DNA of 64,000 bases, taken from positions 11,066,082 to 11,130,081 of the forward strand of contig NC_067207.1 in the NCBI RefSeq assembly GCF_026262505.1, given 5' to 3'. Shown here piece by piece: positions 43,585 through 56,902 of this stretch. The notes below the pieces were generated by a model. That model was not told the origin of the DNA. It saw only the letters and a program-made list of their open reading frames with translations, and ran no database searches. Source of the stretch: Trichomonas vaginalis G3. Taxonomy: Eukaryota; Parabasalia; Trichomonadida; Trichomonadidae. Positions within the stretch are counted from its first letter, which is position 1; every line of letters begins with the position of its first letter. Position numbers and translations under genes: made by a program.

Positions 43585-44205
43585 AGATGTATCGAAGAAT
43601 TTATATGCTCTCCACAGCTTTTTACTCATGTTATCAGGATGATTATGAGTTGTATTTTTATTTTGATACAGCTCCTACTGGCCATACAATGAGAACTTCT
43701 TCCAACTCCCTACAAATCGTTCTTTACCTAATTTCTGGATCTTTCGTTCAACCCAAGCATTGCTCTTCTTCCAATTTCCCATCGAATTTTAGGTCAAATT
43801 CGATGTGTCTGATAAATTTAATCGCTTGACTTCCTTAAATGGAAAATGCTCGTAAGCGTCTTACAAATCCACAAGAATGCCACATTTTGTTTGCGTTTAT
43901 ATACCAGAATTTGCTTCGATTTACGAAACAGAAAGATTAATTATCTTCCCTACAAGAACAAAAATATAGAATCAACCATTGCTTGTCGTCAATCAGTCCT
44001 CAGGAACAAAATGGTTGAAGAAGTTGCCCCATTCTGCATAAAAGATATCTCAATCACCAGAAAACCTTACAGATATTGAAGAACTTTATGGAGAAGAATT
44101 CCCGTATTGCAAGATTACCTCTCTTGATGAAGAAGTCAAAGGAATGAAGCAATGTTAAGAGATTCCTCCGAAAAAACTTGCCCTCTTATGTCTCCTCAAT
44201 AGATT
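43585..44205 (+). pseudogene. GET3 3' half, low-accuracy duplicate
   Basis: Matches about 29858-30445 of the host GET3 gene, starting inside it (no P-loop half) and retaining the DTAPTGHTM region and the end before the stop. Many one-base insertions and deletions scramble all frames. The distribution looks like raw-read error rather than decay, since the intergenic DNA next to it is hit equally. Confidence 0.85.
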
Positions 44206-44537
44206 TGTACAATAATATTAACGACATTTATTTAAAATACATTCTTATTTTAATAAGCTACCATTTATATTTATTTTTATATAATTTTTTAATTTGAATA
44301 TTAAAACATAGAATGTCCGAAATATTATTAAAAAAAACTGCACAAGTATTTAAAAACAATGAGATCAAAGAGAGATAATATGAATTCAGTATTTACAGTT
44401 TAATTATTCCTAAAAATTGAAACTAAAAGACACGCTAATTAATTAAGGTAGAGGGAATAGAAAAAGTATTATATAGAAATATAATATATAAAACAACAAA
44501 AACGGAAATAAATTTTGAATTTTCGCAAAATTTCTTA

Positions 44538-45046
44538 CTGGAAAATATGTTCTTCTTGTGTGGAATATTCCTGCATTCTGAAAAACAACACCACCTGCTG
44601 GAGCGCAGAAAGCTGAGGCTACCATCTCTGAAAGGTGAACACTTTAAACCGAAGCTCGAGCTGGAACTGCTTGTTAGTGTGGAATCTCTTGAGATTGACT
44701 CTGCGCTGACAACTGTAATTTGGTTTCGAATGCTGAAAGGCGAAGTTCAACTTCACCAATCTTTCGTCTCCACAAGAGAGTGTTTCTTTGAAATTACAGA
44801 CAACGAAAAGAGGATCGAGATGCAATCATTGAGTAACTTGAAATTCCCAATGTCCTTCTTTGGTGACAATTCTTTTCTGAGATCGGAACTGTAATGGATT
44901 TCATGAGTTTGCTCTTGGACCAACACGAGGGCAACTAAAGTTGTTTTACCATTTGTGTGGAAAGAACCTGTTTTCAACACGGTCAACGCGATATATCACG
45001 GCTGCCACTCAATAAAGAGGCATGTAGTCGAAAGTTTGCTGGACAT
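44538..45046 (-). pseudogene. C2-like gene, low-accuracy duplicate
   Basis: Duplicate of 30766-31251 with scattered small indels; short frames keep pieces such as SAFCAPAGGVVFQNAG. Not a second gene in the genome, in my reading. Confidence 0.8.
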
Positions 45047-46219
45047 CAAAAATGTTAAAAAATGATGACCTAACGACTATCAAATTTTTGCTGTAGAAAC
45101 CCCCAAAAATTTGAGATGAGTACATTAGTCATTAATATCTGAGGAACTAAAATTTCCGCCTTATAATTAATAAATATTGCAATTAAAATAAAATATAAGC
45201 TAATATGTTTCTTTTTTTAAATTCCAGTAAGCCTCTCAAAAAATATTCTGAGAGATCTATCGCCAATAGAAAATAAATTTGACAAAAAAACGCCAATTTA
45301 ATATTATTCAGAAATAGCACAACACGAAAAATAAACACTGCCAATATCATTTTATGTAAACCGTGAGAAAAATATCAAGAGGCAAAACCCAAATTTTAGC
45401 TAAAAGTGACAGGGAAAAAACGTTAGTATTAAAAAAAAGACGATGAGAGCTTCGTTCGAAATATAGAGAGAACTTTTGTGGAATGCGCAACCATTGCTCA
45501 GGGAAATATTGGATGCTATTCCCGTTCCACTCTTGTATGGAAATTGAGGTTTTCAAAAGGGAGTTAAAATAATATCAAATTTATACTAATTTTTACTTAA
45601 AATACAAAAGTATTTGACACTAAAATTAGTTACTTTGCAAGCCTATAAAATACCAACCCTTTTACGATTATTGCTACTTTTTTCGAAATAAAAGTAAAAA
45701 ACAAATTTATACTAATTTACTTCAAAATACAAAAAGTATTTTTGACAGCTAAAATTAGGTTTACTCTTAGCAAAGCCTATCAATACCCTTTTACGATTAT
45801 TGCTAACTTTTTCGAATAAAATAAATTTATTATCAAAACACCTTTTTTTCTCCCTTAGTAAAAATAAAAATGTTTTTTATATCAAGTTTTTATTCATAAA
45901 TTTTTTATAATGTTGTATAAATTTCATTAAAATTTACGTACATATTAAGGTACTTATCCTTCTAAATATATAATCTTCAATTAAGATATATAACATGATA
46001 AATAAATTCATAAAACATTAAAAATCAAAAAATTAGATGGAACCTTGGCAAAATTAAATTTTATTAAGGGTATAGTAAATCTCAAACTTCTAGAGTTTTT
46101 GAGAGTGCCAAATAAACTCTATAGGCCTATATATATCTATATTTTAAAGGAGAAGGTTACGCCATAATATTTGATATTATAAATTATTAATTCAAAATAA
46201 AAGTAGAAAATGAAACTAT

Positions 46220-49200
46220 AATTTAAAAAAAAAAAAAAAGGAGTGGGCTTCCAGGCACTTCGTGCCCTCTAACCCTGAAGATGTGTTAGTATAAATGAAG
46301 TTTTTGGTACTGGGGGCTTCCAGGCACTTCGTGCCCTCTAGCCCTGAAGATGTTTAGTAATAAATGAAAGTTTTTTGGGTACTGGGGCTTCCAGGCACAT
46401 TCGTGCCCTCTTAGCCCATGAAGATGTTTAGTATAAATGAAGTTTTTGGGTACCTGGGGGCCTCCAAGGCGCGTTGCGCGCCTCTAAAAAGCCCAATAAA
46501 AATTTTGAGAAGTCGTCGTCGTTGACTTTTTTGTAGAGACTCAAAAAAATAGTACTAACTTTGTCCGGACCAAGTAAGGGTCGTTCGTTTCGCCTTACAG
46601 GAAAAGTTACAGCGTTCCAAAGGAAGTATACTTTGAGAGACTCTTTAAGAAACTTTAGAACTTTTACATAACCATCCATGCTTTTACTTTAATCCGATAA
46701 AAGTGGTTTGGAAAGCCGTTATGAGATGGTTAGAGGACATACAAATGACCTATGAGTTTAAGATATGACAAGATAAGAATATGAGAGAGGTCCTATAAAC
46801 CGGAGAAAGTGTCCATATAAACATCTGTTCAAAAACCGCTTTTTTAAACTTCACTTAAAAATGCCACGTAACTACGTAAGAATATACCGTAAGAGGAAGG
46901 GAGGCATGAAACATCAATAGTAAAACTGACCGCACAAACAACAGTTTGGCAACAACAATGATGAATGACCCACTATGTTTGCAACAAATGTCAAAGCAAT
47001 CCTAATGCTTTTAAACAGAGTTTTTGGTGCAGCAGAGTGGAAGGTTTAAGAGCGGCCACTTTTACGCGAAAATTGGCTAGGCTATGGTGGAGCTGCAGAC
47101 GGAACAGCTTATAACCCTCAAAGTCAAATGAATTTGAGTTCACTCAAAATCAAATAACAGATGTCAAAAGTCAAACATAGACATACAGAAAACAAATAAG
47201 TGAAAACGAAAAGAAACTAGAATAAATGACAGAACACCCAAGAAACTAAATGAGTTTAAACGTAGAGAAAAAGAAGAAAGAAGAACAACTGAAAGAACTA
47301 AGTACAGAGGAATATGCCGAAAAAGTGTCAGAAAAAAAGCAGCAGAGTAGCAAAAATGGAAAAAAGATGTTATAAATTTGAAAAAAACCCATACTACTCA
47401 ATATAAAGTAAACTGAAAGATGAAGAGAATAAAACAAAAAGCGCCTGAAGACATATATGGATAAGCGATGAGTATAAAAAGAAGTTGAAGCAATTGTAAA
47501 GGCAGAAAAACTTTTTTACAGTTGCAAACCTAAACCGTACAGTATTGAAAACTTAAGCACAAGAAAGTAAAAATAAAGACGCAGCCATGCAAAAGGCAAA
47601 TGAAAGCGCAAATATATAAAAGCTAACAAGACTGGTTAGAATGCCACAGCCAACGCTAAAGCAGCCCAACTTATAGGGTCAATAAGGACAAAATACCAAG
47701 GCGATGAAGACAAGTTCAAAATGAAAGCTTTAAATGAATGCTGACTTTAAGAACGCCTTCGAAGCTCTTCAAATAGTAAGGTGAAACTAGTGAACGACTT
47801 CTCATCTGGAAAGGAAAACTGAGTCTGAAGGTTCGACCAAAAGAGTTTAAGAGAAGTAAGCACAAATAAATGAACGAAAATAACAGATGCAGCAACGAGA
47901 CCAGGCAGTTTTCAAGTGGCCCTATGACCGTTTAGAGCAACTGTTGTGGAAAGTCAGAAAAAGAGTTTACAACAAGACCAAAACAGACCTAAGTAAATGC
48001 TTTTCTTAAAAAACGAAAAGTCAGGTAGGACACTATTGCTGCAGATGGAACATATGTGCCAGCTGGTGGAACTTATATCCACTGGTGGAAACTTATTACT
48101 AGAATATGGAACCTATATACCAGCCCAACACCCTCCAAGAAGAAGGACACCTGCACCGGACTACCTAAAACATTTACATCGTCACATGGACACAGACACA
48201 GGCATGCACCAAAAACCTACAACAACAACCACACAACAACAACAAAACAACAACAACAACACAACAACCAAGCACCCACACAACAACCAGCACACCAACC
48301 ACCTCCACAACCAGCACAGCAAACCAAATTTCAAAACCCTGCAACAACAACAAGCCACAAACAGAGCAAGGACATAAGAAAGAAAGTAAGAACCAAGGAA
48401 AACCAAGATTCTTAAAATTGCTTAAAGAAAGACTATGGTTACCAGCTTACTCTTGACTTTAGTGAAAGATATAAAGAAAGCCTATTAGAAAGTTCAAGGA
48501 GGAAAATACTGGACCCGAACCTATTTAGGCTTTATGGCTCAGCCACCAAATGGGATATAATTTCAACCTGGAAAATACAAGCTCGCTAAAGGATAATGAA
48601 TTTAATAGCATTATCATCCAAATGACATGCAACGAATTTACTCCGAGATATTTGGTGTCAGAGGATAAATGATGATTCAACTATCTTTCATGAAACGCGT
48701 AAAAAATAGAGACGGAACGAAAAGAACAAAGGCTTATGAAATGCGGAGACTTAACATAGGGAACTTGTTGAAAACGTCTCAGGAATATATTGAAATCGCC
48801 AGCAGATGAGGTACAAGAAACTCCACAGGAGAGTTCAGATAACAACCAGACACATGGAAGAAATAGTTCAGCCAACAACAGCTAGAAAGAGCCTGAAGGA
48901 AAACGAACAAGTCCCTCCTTTGAAAACTAACTTCACAGAAACTAGATGAAGATTTGGAAACAGCCGAAAAAATCTTTGACCCTCCAACAAGAGTATGAGG
49001 TGGAATATGATATCTTTCCAAGAGTCTAAAAAAAATTCGGCTGACATAGTAAGAAGAATATCGAAAAAGATTGTTTGCCGCATACAAAAGACTCCAACAC
49101 CAATGGAAAATATTCAGCATAGAATGGAAGTACTGAAAGAAAATGTACACAAATAACAACAACCCTTTTTACTTACGACCCATATAACGTTCAATCTTTG

Positions 49201-52200
49201 GCTGAACCGGTGAAAATAAAAGGTTAAAATTTCAGACAAAACATATAGAAATGAAAAACATTGTTTAAAAGTTCATTCAGAACCTACCAAGATGGAAACA
49301 AACCTAACTTTTGTTTACTGGCAGACTATGGAACTACAATGAGAATGGGGTCATAAAGATAACCCGGAATAGGTGGTTCATATACTTGACAACCACAATT
49401 CCAGAAGTTGTAGAGCATGGGATAGTCCCAATGGTGAACCAGATATAGCTGGTATTTTCAAGCGCGGCTTTAATGCCATTTGAAAAGATATGAGAAACCA
49501 CTGCAGAATATTTTGGCCAGTAATGACAAATGAACATGGCTGATGGAAATATAACACCTGACGTTCTAAAAACATTTAATCTCCAAAGAATAACACAGAA
49601 CCATAAAGATGTATATTTGGGTGAAGAGTTTAAGAAGAAAGTTAGGAGAGAGAAAGGAAGAGTACCTTTTATTGTAACATGAACCTTGCAAACGAAATTT
49701 AACAAAATGTCATAAAAACTTACTTTGCAGACAATGAACTGAAGACAGGGATGAATATTTAAGAAAACTAAAATGGACAGTACCAAAATGAAATGTTAGT
49801 ATGAAAAACATGTTCCTTGGACAAAATAAAACCAACTACAGAAATAAATGACGCAAGACTGGAAAGATTGGGTAAAAGATTTCCCATTCACAAAAGATAT
49901 TGTTGTAACATGGAAAGAAAACCAGAAATGGCTTCAAAAACATATATTGGAAACGAGCATATCACATATGGACAAGCTTGTTGAAGAGCTTGAACCGGAA
50001 CTCAGGAAAGAGTCAATGCAAACAATACGCGACGACTCAAATACAAACATGCAAAATCTTTTCTGATATAGGTTAACCTGAGATGGGCGACAGAGCCCAA
50101 AGGCAAAAGGACATGGGAAATTTAAAAACATACTAGGTGAACATGAGGCAAAGATGCACAACTTGAAGCAGAGGGCAAGTTACCAAAGAAGAAGAGAAGA
50201 GTAGAACAAAGTGAAAAGTAGTGAAGAACAAAGTGAAGTAGTGGCAATGAAGGAAAAAGAACGAGTTAAAAACTCAGTCAGGAAGAAAGTAAAAGGCTTG
50301 GTTCCGAAACAATTATGCAAATAAATCCAACCTTTCTATATTTTTAACCGCATATGAAATTGTACGCCGCTCAGATATAACTGCCAACAGTTTTGGATGC
50401 CATGAGGAAATGTTTCCGAAATGGTATAACGAATGCGACAATGCCATTAGAAGTCAGAAATAGTTTTTTTCCTGGAACTTACGAATATACAACTGCTGTT
50501 TCTTAACATGGAAATGTAGGTGAGTTGAGAAGGGGTTTCTTCAACCAACAGTAAGATATTGCTTGCACAAGGTTTCATATTATTTCTATTGACAACTCAT
50601 TCTTATACGTGGAACAAGACTATTGAAATAAAACCTTCTGCAAGTTGGTCCTGACAAGAAAGGTTGCAATGGAATTTTCTATGTCGGATACATATGCTCC
50701 AAGAAGTTTTCATGGGATATAAGATATAATTCTAACTCTTGACTTAAGTTCAAACAGTAACATGGGCAAACTAAATGAATGGTTCGCTTTGAGAAACTCA
50801 GTACACAACCACAGCTAGAAGAACAAACAGACCAAGTAATGCAACATTGAGAAAATAAGAAGACTTGACCCTAACGTTCCGGAGTTTATGTTAACGCTTT
50901 CTGGTTCAGATGAAATGCTGTCAGCTAAAGTAAAACTGAAACTTTAGAAGTTCCCTTTTGTCATCTTCCTCATCTTCGTTTTTAAGATACTTGCCAAACT
51001 GGGCAGGAAAATTTCTATCGAACTTACTCCAAAGCAAAAATAACTTAGTCATTGCAACAACACAAGACACCATTTCACTCTTACAGAAGTAGTGGGAGAC
51101 AAATACAATGTCATTCGCCGACTTTTTGCAAAGACAAAGTTGACTTAGACCTTTGGTTTCTCAAAACCTCAACAACTGAAGAAAACTATTATTTCAATGC
51201 TGCTGGAACTGGCTTTGGACCCAAGTTAGTTCACATGCGGAAAAATTGAATGCAAGAAGAATAGAAAGCAGACTTGCAGTTCTAATTTTGGACCCAGATA
51301 TTTCAAATTTTGCTTTAGCTGCCCAATATATTGCAGTTCCACTTAGTTCCCTATACACCAAATTATCTGGTCAAGACTTTTGCAGGTGAAGTTTGGAAAC
51401 CAAAGTGCTGACCCAGGTGCAAAGAAACAGATATTGCTTTAACAACTGCAATGAACATGCCAAGATACTAGTTTTACTGTTCAGACCGAACTATAATGAC
51501 TATTCTTGTTTCTACAACCCCGGTATTTGAAATATCATATAAACATAGATGGCAAAATATTATCCGAGAAAGAATATTCTACAGTTGAGGTATGAGGTCA
51601 TACAATTGAACATTAGATGCTAATGAAAACTTTAACAACAACTTCAAACAACCATTACCCTGAAATGCAAAAGTTCTGCTATTATGCCATATGTGAAAGT
51701 AATGGACTCATAACAGGAGGTCAAAAACTCAAATATACAAATGGAGACCGTTCAAACTTTGGCTTGGACATTCCCATTTTGCTGACTCAGAAGACTTTAT
51801 GGGTTGGTATTTCAACTGTTTGGTACTGTACAATACAATATACTGTGACAGAGACGTGTCCCCAGAATGAACTGAGAAGCAAGAAGTTTACAAACCAATA
51901 GCACTTTTCACGGAAGATGCTCTTTTGAAGATTCGTTCGATGAAACCTGCTGGGGCTCCTCAAAGATTTGGCAATAACGACACTTCCATCGAGCAGATTT
52001 TTGGAGCAGGTCAGTAAGTTGTTCTTGAACTGAGCTTTCTCTCCGTCAAATATTGACAAAGTACGCGCAGTTTTTTGACAAATATTGTATTAAAACTTTC
52101 CTTTAGAAATATCTGTAAAGTTTTGAAAGTATAATTTTTTGTCTGCTTCAAGAACTTTCACCATTTCAGTTATACCAACTTTTTCCTTTGCTTTATGAAA

Positions 52201-55200
52201 AATATTTTGGTTTCAGCAAAGACTGCCTATTCTATAACATTTCCATTGTTTGTATAAAGAACTATTCTGTCAATGTAATTTGTATTGGTTTGGTGTGTGT
52301 AAACTTTGTTCTGCTTCAATTCGAAGGATACCTCGAATACGTCATCTTTTTAATTCTAAAAGTAAAAATGTGCATTTTCCGAAAAATAGAAGCGTAAGTG
52401 TTTTCAAAAGGTTTAATGCGGTGGCAGATGTGAAGTTAAATTCACACAACTCAAACAAACAGTCCAAAGTGTTTATTGTTCCAATGTCAAAGAAAGAGAT
52501 GTTGAAGTGGGGAAACCATACGAAGACCAAGATGGTATACACAAGACAATTGTTTCCCTGTAAAAAGAACAACCAATCATACCCTGAAGTTAGGCAGAGA
52601 CTTTAAGTTCCTGTTTGCAGATATTCGAAACGACCTACCAACAACTTAAAGACAATCTTCAAACTCAGGAGACGATTTTGTCAAGCTTTAGGTATAATGT
52701 TAAACTTGGTCGAACACACACCTGTAAAAGTGAACTCATATGTCCTTGGGCACCTCAAATGAAGTTTTGAAAGAAATCTATTGAAACTTTTGACAGAGAG
52801 CAGACCGATATAAATCAAAAAAGAAATTAGAACCCGACCGTTTAGTTGCTGTGGTGTTTCATATAATGTCATTGACAGATATACGTTATGAAAGTGAGGT
52901 GAAACGTTGAACTTAAAGTATAGTTTCCCAGACGTCATAAAAATATTTGACGACCACAACATTTCATTAAAAATTTATTTGCTAAGTAAATGGCAGAAGA
53001 CACAATGGTTTATACTATTACGACTAAACCCTGATCATATAATTCTATAACAACAAAACTTACAAAGTCCTCAAGGACGAATATTTGGTAAACTACCTTA
53101 AACACAATGACGACTAAAGCTGTTTTGCTCTTTGACACAAAAGATTTTATTGTTGTGATGGTAAAAAATACTCCTTTGAAAGATACCTTACTCGATAATA
53201 CCACCAACAGGTTTTTGTTGACTTATTTAATACTTTAAGGACGAAAGTGTAAACATGTGCTGCAACTAGAGCAAGGTTTCATTATGTTTGGATGTTCCGA
53301 CTGAGTTTACTTAAACAATATGAGCTATAATACAAAAACTTATATCTGGTTTTTAACTAACCAACAGTTTCCTATAACAGGAAGGTGTCATAAAGGAATG
53401 TGTCTATTCCATTTGACTTTAAAGTACAACTATTTTATATATTGTTTCAACTTAGTTCAAAGTGTTTATTACGAATTGTCGACAGAAATACTATGACTCA
53501 AAAAGATACTTAATTGCCGTATAAATAACACATTCTCTGCTTGTTTGCCTATTGTTCATTCGAATGCAGATTTTTCAGCTTTAGTAAAACTCAAACACTT
53601 TTTGGCACAGTTATAACGTTGACCATTAGTTGACGCAAACTTTGGTTCCTGTAAAACTTTTATGTCTAAATGTATTTGTCAATGACGCAGAAAGTTTCCG
53701 AATTGGATAGATGGCAACTGGTGAAAGTATTGTATTACAAGAAACAACTTCAACAACAAATAGCTCAAGAACAACAAATGCAACAAAATGGAGACAAATG
53801 CAACAAATAGCTTCAAGAATAAAAAAAAATATTTTTTTTTAATTTTTATAAACAATGTACAGAATAGATGTTTTCAAGATTTTTATGACTTCCAAAGCGT
53901 TCAGAAATAAATGTGTTCCATTCGAGACTATAAAACAAAGCAGTCGAGAATTTTAAACGTTAGTTTCATTTTATGTGACTCTTGCCCCAAGAATGTATGT
54001 TATGAAAGAATGGATGTAGTCTTTAACAACCTACAAGCGACAATAGTTTTCAGAACAGAATGTAAACAAGAAACTTAAAGAAAAATAAAACAGTCGTACA
54101 AGTTGGCATGAAGATGTTAGATGCTTGGGAATATCTTATTGTCAAAGTTAGAAGATTTTTCCAGTTCGTGGTAAATAAAGTTTATTACAACCTTCTCCAA
54201 ACTTCTAATTCTATCTTCACTGGATATAAATTGAAACAAGTAGATGGAAAAAGAAAATATTATAGAAAGCTTGGTTATAGACATGTCAAAGAAATTATAT
54301 GCATATGGAAACGAAAAGAGTCTATGAAGTATATCTTTGTTGGTTTGCAAACATCTACAAACATCCAGTGCTAAAAATGAAACTGGCTCTCATATAATTG
54401 GAAACAAGGAACAGTAAGAACACTTCTTTTACAGATATCTTGTGCAAACTGTTAGAGGGCTTTCGAACCCTAATATGACAAAACCTTAGAAAACATCTGG
54501 CGGTAAATTTTAACTCTTTCAATTGAGATTATGAACTTATAGTTTGCAAATGAACTTACAAAGTATAGATACAACAAAAGTTTTTTAAACTCAGATGCTT
54601 TGAAGAGTCCCCTTATAACAGACAAAGTTGGAGTTGTTGAAGAAAATATATAAGAGGGCCCAAAAGAGTTTGTGGAAAAATGTTGCAAACTTCATTATGG
54701 TTTCAAACAATGCGTTCCGAATGAGTTAGAAAGTTCTGAACAGAAGATATGTAGTTGTCAGAACGTTCCAGATTCTCCAGATGCAAGATACAGAATATTT
54801 TTGAAAAGACTTAGCAGAAAACTTTGAACATCTGACTTTACAACCTACTTGTTCTCATATTTCATGAACATTAGAATATTCCTAAGTTCAATCCAAGACA
54901 AATTCCACATACCGAAGAGAGAAAACATTGTTAGAAGCAAAACAAGAGTGTATATGAACTGTTCATAAGATGAAAACCTGACTTTGAGTTGTTTAGATGA
55001 AAGGTCATTGTAGATTCGTATAAACAGTATTGTCAGAATATGGTTATATGACAGCGTCTAAACGAACATTCTTGGTGTCAAATAGTCTTTTTAAGACGTA
55101 AGAATGGTGTATATATCAAAGAAAAAATTTTTCTGAAGTAAATTTTAAAAAAAAATATTTTTTTTAATCCGATAGAAAAGAATGACAAAATTCATCTGCA

Positions 55201-55480
55201 GTAAACAGTACATGTCAGGAATTAAAGAAGAAACTAGACCATTCACATATTTTTGAATGTTTACTTCTACCATTTTTGAAAAGTCTTCATTCGCAAAGTT
55301 TGGAAATCGAACCAGTTAAAGTTTGCTGTTGTGACTAAAAAATGGTGCGAAATTTTAAGACTTAGAAATTAGAAGGTTTGTTAAAGTCAAAAGAAAGTTT
55401 TGACAGAAGGATTCCTCAAACCTTAAAGAAGGCAAAAGCATACAAACTTGTTTATAACTCTTATGAACCAAAGAAAGCAG
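46220..55480 (+). other. Maverick left part, low-accuracy duplicate
   Basis: Duplicates 32381-41272: end repeats with the 69-bp units (46240-46500), the large Gln-rich protein region (about 46861-50320), the capsid region (about 50356-51960), the reverse-strand small protein and its neighbour (about 51960-52980), the minor capsid region (52990-53822), the helicase region (about 53857-55140) and the next gene (from about 55183). All frames are heavily broken. It should not be counted as a separate element. Confidence 0.85.
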
Positions 55481-55560
55481 ACGACTATGGTTTTGTATCT
55501 GCTACTTTTGTTCTTTGTTTTTCAACCTGAAGCATTTAATATATGTAAAAATATACTGTT

Positions 55561-56145
55561 TTAAAATGGTATGCCATATAGCTTCTTGAATTTGTTAAGA
55601 AGTATTTTAACGCATTTTCCATCTGTATCTCTAGTGTTTACATAAGCATAGCCTTCCTTAGTAAAATATACTTGTAATTTCCTATAGTTTACGCCGGTAT
55701 AAAAGTAGAATGAGTCTTGTTCTTCGCTATAGTAGTAAAACTCAAACGTATGCTCGCCATAGTCTGTAATTTCAATTGTTTCATCTTCTAGTTCGTCGAC
55801 AAATTCGAATACAATATCTCCAAATTTGCCTTTGTTCTTATTGTTTTCAGAACAAGTGACCCAACGTAAGTTTTCAAGTCTATTGTCGTTTCTTATATGG
55901 TTTATATGGTCTACAAAAGGTAAATTGTTAGGATTCAGTATAAAATGAGTTGCAATGACAACATGTTTAAGATAGCGTTTCCCACTCATATTCATAGTAG
56001 TATATCCGTCATTTCGCTCCCATTCGCTTAAAACTCTTTTTGTCTCTTTTTTTCTGACTTCAAATGACTCACAACAGTGAATTTCATATTTCTCATCTAA
56101 CAAACAAGTTTCCCAACGGTCTGCTCCAACAAACTCAGCGTACAT
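55561..56145 (-). CDS. HNH endonuclease with NUMOD4-like N-terminus
   Basis: 194 aa from the ATG at 56145 (MYAEFVGADRWETC); the in-frame upstream extension is probably untranslated because a T-rich start signal ends 10 nt before this ATG. The N-terminal 60 residues resemble NUMOD4 (YEIHCCESFEVRKKETKRVL). The HNH core is HVVIATHFILNPNNLPFVDH followed by INHIRNDNRLENLRWVTCSENN. The C-terminal 80 residues are acidic and unknown. These are phage and virus homing-type nucleases, free-standing here. It lies just after the point where the redundant block ends. Confidence 0.8.
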   Translation of the reverse strand: MYAEFVGADRWETCLLDEKYEIHCCESFEVRKKETKRVLSEWERNDGYTTMNMSGKRYLKHVVIATHFILNPNNLPFVDHINHIRNDNRLENLRWVTCSENNKNKGKFGDIVFEFVDELEDETIEITDYGEHTFEFYYYSEEQDSFYFYTGVNYRKLQVYFTKEGYAYVNTRDTDGKCVKILLNKFKKLYGIPF

Positions 56146-56290
56146 TTCAAATAAAATAAAAAAATATTTTTTTAAAAATATATGGTTTAAAATGGTATGC
56201 CATTTCATATTTCTCATCTAACAAACATGTTGTCTGACGGTCTTCTCCAACAAACTCAGCGTACATTTCAAATAAAATAAAAAAATATTT
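56046..56290 (-). repeat. Direct duplication of the HNH gene 5' end, about 110 bp
   Basis: The start region (56085-56165) and 56200-56290 share a T-rich leader, MYAEFVG, and CLLDEKYE on the minus strand. The outer copy is short and does not lead into the nuclease. It suggests a tandem duplication of the promoter and first codons. Confidence 0.75.
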
Positions 56291-56298
56291 TTTTCTCT

Positions 56299-56883
56299 TT
56301 ACTTTACATAACCGCCTGCTGCCATAAGTCTTTGACGCCAACCCATACCAGCTAATGAAGGTTGACTTGGTTTAGTTTCCAAACTAAACTTTGGTTTTGG
56401 TTTATCTTCAGTTTTTGGTTTTTCTTCTTCTATTGGTTTTTCGTCACTTTTCGGTTCGGCTGACTTTACTTCACTTGCAGGTCTAGTTGTGTCGTCAACA
56501 TCTTCATAAATATCATATGCCATTTGTTGTTGTTTTCCTTTCAACTTTTTGTGTTTGTTGTAAAGTTTAGAATATTTTGACTCTAAGTCAATGAGATGTT
56601 CTATAATGAACTGTTGGTCAGTGAAGTATACTTTCCCATCTGTTGTCTCGAAAGCTCCTTCAGACTTCAATATTTTATTTGTGAGAGTCTGTTTCTTTTT
56701 TGAGATACTTGCCGTTCCATTTTTATGAAAAGTGACTTTGTAGTTAGGGTTTGTATTTCCAGACCTGGCACTTTCTATTATTGAATTTTTCTCTTCATCT
56801 GTAAGTTCTTTGACAGGTTTTGACAATGGTTCTGAACTTTTTGTTTGTGGTGTCAAATCTACCGTTTCAACTTCTTCGGTCAT
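56299..56883 (-). CDS. Maverick protein of unknown function, Pro/Lys/Glu-rich
   Basis: 194 aa. MTEEVETVDLTPQTKSSEP, then a central domain about residues 40-125 (YKVTFHKNGTASISKKKQ, GKVYFTDQQFIIEHLIDLES, KYSKLYNKHKKLKGKQQQ) ending in a coiled coil, a low-complexity Glu/Lys/Pro linker, and a basic end (GMGWRQRLMAAGGYVK). TTTTTAC-TGAGATGAA precedes the ATG. The next gene, at 57055, has the identical leader. Possibly a virion core or tegument-like protein. Confidence 0.65.
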   Translation of the reverse strand: MTEEVETVDLTPQTKSSEPLSKPVKELTDEEKNSIIESARSGNTNPNYKVTFHKNGTASISKKKQTLTNKILKSEGAFETTDGKVYFTDQQFIIEHLIDLESKYSKLYNKHKKLKGKQQQMAYDIYEDVDDTTRPASEVKSAEPKSDEKPIEEEKPKTEDKPKPKFSLETKPSQPSLAGMGWRQRLMAAGGYVK

Positions 56884-56902
56884 TTCATCTCAGTAAAAAA
56901 TT

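Larger units (their letters stand above)
43585..55480 (+). repeat. Redundant low-accuracy copy of 29858-41272
   Basis: The same order appears as on the left: GET3 3' half, C2-like gene, host intergenic with the 120-bp duplication, Maverick left end, large Gln-rich protein, capsid, small proteins, minor capsid, helicase. It differs by dense small insertions and deletions, mostly in homopolymers, with few substitutions. Host flank is included, so this is the same locus twice, not a second insertion. Similarity ends sharply at about 41272/55480, after which the sequence is clean and different. Confidence 0.9.

Noticed and set aside
43585-55480. A second Maverick nested in the first
   Set aside because: The block includes the same host genes and intergenic DNA as the left flank, so it is the same insertion represented twice.
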